From: Puniceibacterium sp.
GTDB taxonomy: Bacteria > Pseudomonadota > Alphaproteobacteria > Rhodobacterales > Rhodobacteraceae
Assembly: GCA_024636635.1 (NCBI GenBank)
Contig: JAGXGV010000112.1
Span: forward strand, 1 to 59,323
DNA: 59,323 nt
Reading direction: 5' to 3'
Below, piece by piece: positions 54,371 through 59,323 of the stretch. Below the pieces are notes generated by a model. It saw only the letters and a program-made list of their open reading frames with translations. It was not told the origin of the DNA and did not search any database. The stretch's first letter is position 1; each line of letters opens with the position of its first letter. Position numbers and translations under genes: made by a program.

Positions 54371-56194
54371 TCAGGCAACGGCGTCTTCGACCTGCTGGCG
54401 CTGCCAGAGTTGCGCATAGCGTCCCTGCCGCGCCAGCAGCGCCTCGTGCGTGCCGGTCTCGACCACCTCGCCGTCCTGAAGCACCACGATGCGGTCAGCA
54501 TCGGCGATCGTGCTGAGGCGGTGCGCGATGGTGATCACCGTGCGCCCCTGTGCGGCAACGCGCAGGGCCGACTGGATCTCGGCCTCGGTCTCGGTATCAA
54601 GCGCGCTCGTCGCCTCGTCCAGCAGCAGGATCGGCGGATCCTTGAGCAGAGTGCGCGCGATGCCCACCCGCTGCTTTTCCCCGCCCGAAAGTTTCAGCCC
54701 GCGTTCGCCCACCATCGTCTCGTATCCGTCAGGAAGGCCCGCGATAAAGTCGTGGATCTGCGCCGCGCGGGCGGCATCCTCGATCTCGGTCTGGGTGGCG
54801 CCGTCGCGACCATAGGCGATGTTGTAGCGGATCGAGTCGTTGAAAAGCACCGTGTCCTGCGGCACCACGCCGATGGCGCGGTGCAGACTGTCCTGGGTCA
54901 CCTCGCGCACATCCTGCCCGTCAATGCTCAGGCTGCCGCCGGTCACGTCATAGAACCGGAACAGCAGGCGGCCGATGGTGGATTTGCCCGACCCCGAAGG
55001 CCCGACCAGCGCCACATTCTCGCCCGCGCCGACCTTCAGCGACACACCTTTCAGGATCGGGCGTGTCGCATCATAGCCAAACCGGATGTCATGCAGTTCG
55101 ACCACCCCGCCCGATACGGCAAGCGGCCGGGCGCCGGGCTTGTCCGTCACTTCGGGCGGCTGACCCAGCAGGTCGAACATCTGGCCCATGTCGGTCAGGC
55201 TCTGGCGGATTTCGCGGTAGACGGTGCCGAGGAAATTCAGCGGCATGGTGATCTGGATCATGTAGGCATTGACCATGACAAAATCGCCCACGGTCAGCGC
55301 GCCACTCTGCACCCCCATCGCCGCCATCACCATGACACCCACAAGACCGCTGGTGATCAGGACCGACTGGCCGAAGTTCAGGAAGGCAAGCGATGTTGCG
55401 GTCCTGACCGCCGCCGCCTCGTACTGGCGCATCGCCGTGTCATAGCGGTCCGCCTCGCGCGCCTCGGCACCGAAATACTTCACCGTCTCGAAATTCAGCA
55501 GGGAATCGATGGCTTTCTGGTTGGCATCGGTGTCCTGCGCATTCATCTCGCGCCGCAGCTTGACCCGCCATTCGGTCACCTTGAAGGTGAACCAGACATA
55601 AAGCCCGATGGTGACCGCCACGACGACCAGATACCAGACATCGAACAGGAAAAACAGCACCCCCGCGATCAGCACAAGCTCGAGCACCAGTGGCCCCACG
55701 CTGAACAGCAGGAACCGCAAAAGGAAATCGACGCCCTTCACGCCCCTCTCGATGATCCGGCTCAGCCCGCCGGTCTTGCGGGTGATGTGATAGCGCATCG
55801 ACATGCGGTGGATATGCGTGAACGTCTCTAGCGCCAGTGCGCGCAGGGCCCGCTGCCCGACCCGGGCGAACACCCCGTCGCGCATCTGCTGGAACCCGAC
55901 GTTCATCAGCCGCGCCATGCCATAGGCAACCGTCAGGCCGATGGCGCCCAGCGCCAGATCCGGCACATCGCCGCCCAGCGTGTCGACCGCCGCCTTGTAG
56001 ATCAGCGGCGTGCCCACAGCAATCAGCTTGGCCACCAGCAGCAGGATCAGCGACAGACTGACCCGATGCTTGACCCACGGCGTGTCACGCGGCCAGAGAT
56101 AGGGTGCCACGCGACGGATTGTGCGCCAGCCGGACGCACGTTCCTCACGTGCCAGCTCTGCGCTGTCGATTTCCTGCGTGGTGTCTGGCGGCAT
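54371..56194 (-). CDS. Atm1-type ABC exporter (half-transporter)
   Basis: 607 residues from ATG 56194; an ATG eight codons upstream is an alternative. Six membrane helices in the N-terminal half with the Atm1/HMT1 marker LLNFETVKYFGAEAREADRY, then an ATPase with Walker A GPSGSGKSTIG, signature LSGGEKQRVGIARTLL, Walker B ILLLDEATSALD, and H-loop IAHRLSTI. Atm1-like exporters move glutathione-linked sulfur or metal compounds from the cytoplasm and support Fe-S assembly and metal tolerance. It should homodimerise at the inner membrane. Confidence 0.93.
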   Translation of the reverse strand: MPPDTTQEIDSAELAREERASGWRTIRRVAPYLWPRDTPWVKHRVSLSLILLLVAKLIAVGTPLIYKAAVDTLGGDVPDLALGAIGLTVAYGMARLMNVGFQQMRDGVFARVGQRALRALALETFTHIHRMSMRYHITRKTGGLSRIIERGVKGVDFLLRFLLFSVGPLVLELVLIAGVLFFLFDVWYLVVVAVTIGLYVWFTFKVTEWRVKLRREMNAQDTDANQKAIDSLLNFETVKYFGAEAREADRYDTAMRQYEAAAVRTATSLAFLNFGQSVLITSGLVGVMVMAAMGVQSGALTVGDFVMVNAYMIQITMPLNFLGTVYREIRQSLTDMGQMFDLLGQPPEVTDKPGARPLAVSGGVVELHDIRFGYDATRPILKGVSLKVGAGENVALVGPSGSGKSTIGRLLFRFYDVTGGSLSIDGQDVREVTQDSLHRAIGVVPQDTVLFNDSIRYNIAYGRDGATQTEIEDAARAAQIHDFIAGLPDGYETMVGERGLKLSGGEKQRVGIARTLLKDPPILLLDEATSALDTETEAEIQSALRVAAQGRTVITIAHRLSTIADADRIVVLQDGEVVETGTHEALLARQGRYAQLWQRQQVEDAVA

Positions 56195-56257
56195 CTCAAT
56201 TCCCCGGGGCTGTCGCACACCGGAATAGACCTGACGGTCCGGAATGGCCAGTGCGCC

Positions 56258-56300
56258 CCGGACGGGATCAAGCTGGCATCCCGGATGGGATCAAGCTGGC
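56258..56300. repeat. Direct duplication of CCGGAYGGGATCAAGCTGGC
   Basis: Two 20-base copies (56258-56277 and 56281-56300) differ at one base and have a 23-base period. They lie in the gap upstream of the ABC gene. No function is evident. Confidence 0.7.
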
Positions 56301-56439
56301 GGCTTGCCCTGGCACGGCAAAGCCTGGTGGCGGCCAATGCCTGACTTCAGACCTCTGCCGCACCTTGCACGGCACCCTGTCGAAAACGTGGGCAGTTTGC
56401 TGTCCGCTGCCATGCCACAGGTTCCCGTGCGGGACACGG

Positions 56440-57813
56440 TCAGTCCGGGATGGAGAACACCTGTCCCGGATAGATCAGGTCGGGGTCGCGGATCGAACCG
56501 CGATTGGCCTCGAACACCCGCACATATGCGATGCCATCGCCGTACCTGTCCCGGGCAATGGCCCAGAGCGTGTTTCCAGGCTGCACGGTAATCGCGCGCA
56601 CTGCGGATCCGGCACCGGCAGCGGTGGCGGACGCGGCGGCGGCTGCGGCGGCAAGCGCTGCAGGCGTTTCCCGCAGAAAGGGGCTTTCCACGCGCGATGT
56701 GACGGTCCCGCGCGGTCCCAGCTGGTCGACGCGCAGTGTGTAAGTGCCACTCGCTACATCCTGCAACGATGCGCGCCAGCGCCCGTCCGCCTGCACCATC
56801 GAAGTGACAACCGGACGATTGTCGAGATAGACCTGAATGCTTTCCGTGCTGCGCCCCCGTCCCGTCAGCACGACGGCCCCGTCGCTTTCATAGGTGATCG
56901 AATCGAGCGCGACCTCGCTCTGCACCACGGGGCCCTCGGTCGGGCCGGTTGGCGGTTGCAGCACCTCGATGCCGGACTGGCGCGACAGGATCACCGCAGG
57001 GGACGCGGCCCGGGTCGGCGGCAACACCGGGTCGCCGATCTGCGCAGCGGCGTGGCCGGACTGTTCGCTGCCCGGGCTGTCGCGCGACGGACCGGCTTGC
57101 ACGATGCGCGGCTCAGCCTTGCCGTTACGCTCTGACGCGGGCCTGTCCTCTGCGACCTGCTCTTCCCGTTCGGCGTCCGGTTGCCTGGATTCGGGCGTCG
57201 GGGCGACGATCACCTGATCGGCCGACTCTATGGGGCCGGAATCCGACTGCACCTGCAGGCTCAGCACACGCGCGGCCCCCCCGGTGGCAATGCTGACGAA
57301 CAGCACGAACCGGCCCGAGGCATCGGCCAGCGCCGTTCCGACAACCTGGCCATCGATCAGCAGGTCCACAGCAACGTTCGGCGCGGCGATCCCGGCGACA
57401 AGCGTCTCTCCGTCCGGCTGGACGCGCACGATATCAAAGTCTGGCAGGGCCGTCTGCGCCGCATCAGCCGTTCCCGACCTGTCAGTGCCTTGCGTGCTGT
57501 CGGCAGGGTCTGCCAGGGCGGTGCTGTCGGGTTGCGCCGGTGTGTCCTGCCGCGACGCGCTGTCAAGCATCTCGACCCGTGCCTGCTCTTCCTGCCGGGG
57601 TTGCGGGGTCGCGGTCTGCGGCGTGTCAGCAGCACCACCGTTCCGCGCCGACATGGCCCCGTCCGATCCGGGCAGATTTGCGACAGGCGCGGGCCCGCCG
57701 TCGCGCGGAACAAGACGTCCCGACAGGGCCAGCACCGCCAGCGCCAGCGCCAGTGCCACCGCCGCGCCAAGCGCAACGCCCCCCCTGCCTTTCAGAAATC
57801 CCGGTCGTGCCAT
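56440..57813 (-). CDS. LysM domain-containing envelope protein
   Basis: 457 residues. A membrane helix follows a basic start ([19 protein letters not shown], about residues 13-31). A long Ala/Gln/Asp/Thr-rich, low-complexity linker follows, then two or three beta-rich segments ([41 protein letters not shown]). The C-terminus is a LysM domain: [19 protein letters not shown] ... [19 protein letters not shown]. It is anchored by its N-terminus in the inner membrane with the LysM in the periplasm, where it would bind peptidoglycan. Similar proteins in Rhodobacterales are uncharacterised. Confidence 0.88.
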   Translation of the reverse strand: MARPGFLKGRGGVALGAAVALALALAVLALSGRLVPRDGGPAPVANLPGSDGAMSARNGGAADTPQTATPQPRQEEQARVEMLDSASRQDTPAQPDSTALADPADSTQGTDRSGTADAAQTALPDFDIVRVQPDGETLVAGIAAPNVAVDLLIDGQVVGTALADASGRFVLFVSIATGGAARVLSLQVQSDSGPIESADQVIVAPTPESRQPDAEREEQVAEDRPASERNGKAEPRIVQAGPSRDSPGSEQSGHAAAQIGDPVLPPTRAASPAVILSRQSGIEVLQPPTGPTEGPVVQSEVALDSITYESDGAVVLTGRGRSTESIQVYLDNRPVVTSMVQADGRWRASLQDVASGTYTLRVDQLGPRGTVTSRVESPFLRETPAALAAAAAAASATAAGAGSAVRAITVQPGNTLWAIARDRYGDGIAYVRVFEANRGSIRDPDLIYPGQVFSIPD

Positions 57814-57926
57814 GCCGTTCCTTTGCGATCATCCGCGCAGGGCTGTGGCACCCTGTGCAGTTGAGAGTGTATAGCAAGCGCGTTATGAGGATCAAAACGC
57901 CAAATTCCCTCAGGATCATCCACATC

Positions 57927-58478
57927 ATGTCCATGAAATCCATTTGCGTCTACTGCGGCAGCCGATCCGGCAGCGATCCGGCCTTTGTTCAGGAGGCTGA
58001 ATCGCTGGGCCAAGGCATCGCGCAGACCGGCTGGCGGCTGGTTTACGGCGCCGGGGATGTCGGGCTCATGGGGGTCGTCGCGCGGGCGGCGCAGGCTGCG
58101 GGCGGTGATACCTTTGGCGTCATCCCGCAACACCTGCTGGCCTGGGAGGTGGGCAAGACCGACCTCACGCGGTTTGTCGTGACCGAGACGATGCACGAAC
58201 GCAAGAAGGTCATGTTGATGAACGCCGATGACATCGTGGTGATGCCCGGCGGGGCCGGATCGCTGGACGAATTCTTCGAGGTGCTGACCTGGCGCCAGCT
58301 GGGCCTGCACGCCAAGCCGATCGTGCTGATGAACGTGCGCGGCTACTGGGACCCGCTTCAGGCGCTGCTGGATCATGTGGTGGCGCAGGGATTCGCCGAC
58401 GACACGCTGAAAGCGTTCGTTCAGAGCGAACCTTCGGCGACCGGCGTTCTTGCCGCCCTGCGCCGGGCGTTTTCCTGA
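57927..58478 (+). CDS. LOG family protein (TIGR00730)
   Basis: 183 residues from ATG 57927. Rossmann-type fold with the family signature PGGAGSLDEFFEVLTW and METHMHERKK-like TETMHERKKVMLM (about 96-108). The N-terminus SICVYCGSRSGSDPAF is typical. LOG proteins act as cytokinin riboside 5'-monophosphate phosphoribohydrolases; bacterial members do the same or hydrolyse AMP. Divergent from the LysM gene. Its last 58 bases overlap the convergent rarD end. Confidence 0.92.
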   Translation: MSMKSICVYCGSRSGSDPAFVQEAESLGQGIAQTGWRLVYGAGDVGLMGVVARAAQAAGGDTFGVIPQHLLAWEVGKTDLTRFVVTETMHERKKVMLMNADDIVVMPGGAGSLDEFFEVLTWRQLGLHAKPIVLMNVRGYWDPLQALLDHVVAQGFADDTLKAFVQSEPSATGVLAALRRAFS

Positions 58479-59323
58479 CGCAGCGACGCTCCGGAATAAA
58501 GCGCAAGCGCCGTCCAGATCAGCCCAAAGGCCACCGCATCGACCGCCGAGAATGCCTCGCCAAAGATCACCACGGCGCAAAAGAACTGCAACGTCGGGTT
58601 CAGATACTGGACAAGGCCGATTGTGGTCATGGTCACACGCTGCGTCGCATAGGAAAACAGGATCAGTGGCAGCGCGGTCAGCGGACCGGAAAACATCAGC
58701 AGGGCAGTGGTGGCACCGTCGCGGCCATAAACGCCGCCCGTGGTCTGGTGCGTGTGCCAGAGCCAGGCCAGCGCCAGCGGCGAAAGCAGCAACACCTCGG
58801 CGGTGACCGACACCACCGGCCCCACGGTCAGGCGTTTCTTGACCAGACTGTAAAGCCCGAAAGACCCGGCGATCAGCAGCGAAATCCAGGGCGTCACGCC
58901 CGCCGCAACCGACAGGACCAGAACGGCCGCCACCGCCAGCGCCACCGCAAGTTTCTGAACCGCGCCCAGCCGTTCGCCAAAGGCGACGACCCCCAGCAGC
59001 ACCGCCACCAGCGGGTAGATGTAATAACCAAGCGAGGCTTCGGCGACGTGGCCGGTCTGCACCGAAAAGATGAACAGGAACCAGTTCGACGAGATCATCA
59101 GCGCAGCAAAGCCAAGGATCAGCACGCTTTGCACGGTGCCAAGCGCGTCCCGCAACCGCACAAGCCTACCCTGCACCACCAGCACGGCGGCAAAGAACGC
59201 TGCCGACCAGAGCGTGCGGTGCGACAGCACCTCAAGCGGCGGCACATCTGCCAGCAGTTTGTAATAGAGCGGTGACAGCCCCCAGACGGTGCAGCTTGCC
59301 ACCATCGCGATCACCCCGGCGCA
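58421..59323 (-). CDS. rarD: EamA family transporter RarD (5' end outside window)
   Basis: At least 297 residues, ten hydrophobic helices. The window ends nine bases beyond an internal ATG, while the frame stays open, and RarD proteins usually begin a few residues further upstream, so the start is missing. RarD features include TVWGLSPLYYKLLADVPPLE at the start and VTMTTIGLVQYLNPTLQF near the end. RarD belongs to the DMT superfamily of small-molecule exporters; the chloramphenicol-sensitivity name is historical and the substrate is unknown. Confidence 0.9.
   Translation of the reverse strand, partial: CAGVIAMVASCTVWGLSPLYYKLLADVPPLEVLSHRTLWSAAFFAAVLVVQGRLVRLRDALGTVQSVLILGFAALMISSNWFLFIFSVQTGHVAEASLGYYIYPLVAVLLGVVAFGERLGAVQKLAVALAVAAVLVLSVAAGVTPWISLLIAGSFGLYSLVKKRLTVGPVVSVTAEVLLLSPLALAWLWHTHQTTGGVYGRDGATTALLMFSGPLTALPLILFSYATQRVTMTTIGLVQYLNPTLQFFCAVVIFGEAFSAVDAVAFGLIWTALALYSGASLRQENARRRAARTPVAEGSL

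Overview
The window looks like a chromosomal segment of a GC-rich alphaproteobacterium of the Rhodobacterales (roseobacter group). The basis is gene content: a DksA lacking most zinc ligands, a DUF2927 lipoprotein, a secreted protein with a PLPA-type C-terminal sorting signal, a yajC-secD-secF / Mth938 / ccmABCDG stretch, an AcnA-type aconitase, and many small intergenic gaps with GTG and TTG starts. No rRNA, tRNA, CRISPR array, insertion sequence or prophage gene was found. Most of the window is core genome, with a few accessory pieces.

Layout. 1-9.3 kb: the tail of a PLP aminotransferase, then molybdenum-hydroxylase maturation factors (molybdopterin-binding protein and XdhC), a flavin monooxygenase, dksA, a MoxR ATPase, a GNAT enzyme, a DUF2927 lipoprotein with a 55-residue membrane protein translationally coupled to it, and a CoxE-like VWA protein. 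9.4-16.4 kb: riboflavin and NrdR genes (ribE, ribD, nrdR, all minus strand) that are split by three plus-strand capsule genes (KpsS-like, Wza/KpsD-like lipoprotein, KpsC). 16.8-21.1 kb: a sorted surface protein, YjbQ, an exported dienelactone-hydrolase-like protein, a small secreted protein, an SDR and a DedA protein. 21.1-26.2 kb: dnaG-rpoD and a voltage-gated-type K+ channel with a zinc-ribbon tail. 26.2-30.1 kb: a poorly coding gap, a tiny secreted Cys peptide with a strong terminator, fliG, a lipid A-type acyltransferase and a DUF1223 protein. 30.4-33.5 kb: acnA with a terminator, and a second tiny secreted peptide. 33.6-40.7 kb: a long minus-strand cluster, yajC-secD-secF-TauE/SafE-Mth938 followed by ccmA-B-C-D-G. 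41.0-45.2 kb: serS coupled to a tryptophan-rich membrane protein, a SulP transporter and a six-unit minisatellite. 45.2-48.8 kb: the conserved yfgM-bamB-der set. 49.0-54.3 kb: a two-gene RND efflux pump behind a TetR-like palindrome. 54.4-59.3 kb: an Atm1-type ABC exporter, a LysM protein, a LOG-family protein and rarD (cut by the window end).

How the genes fit together. Several sets are cell-envelope or export machinery: SecDF-YajC (secretion), Ccm (haem export and cytochrome c maturation), BamB/YfgM (outer-membrane assembly and the periplasmic face of Sec), the Kps genes (capsule lipid anchor and export), and the RND and Atm1 exporters. The XdhC/molybdopterin/MoxR/VWA genes resemble a Cox-type maturation set whose molybdoenzyme is not in the window. 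No clearly new multi-gene system is proven here. The best candidates for follow-up are the capsule genes inside the rib locus, the 164-bp minisatellite behind der, the DUF2927/55-aa/VWA neighbourhood, the zinc-ribbon K+ channel, the RND pump with changed relay residues and a palindromic operator, and two unannotated-size secreted Cys peptides.
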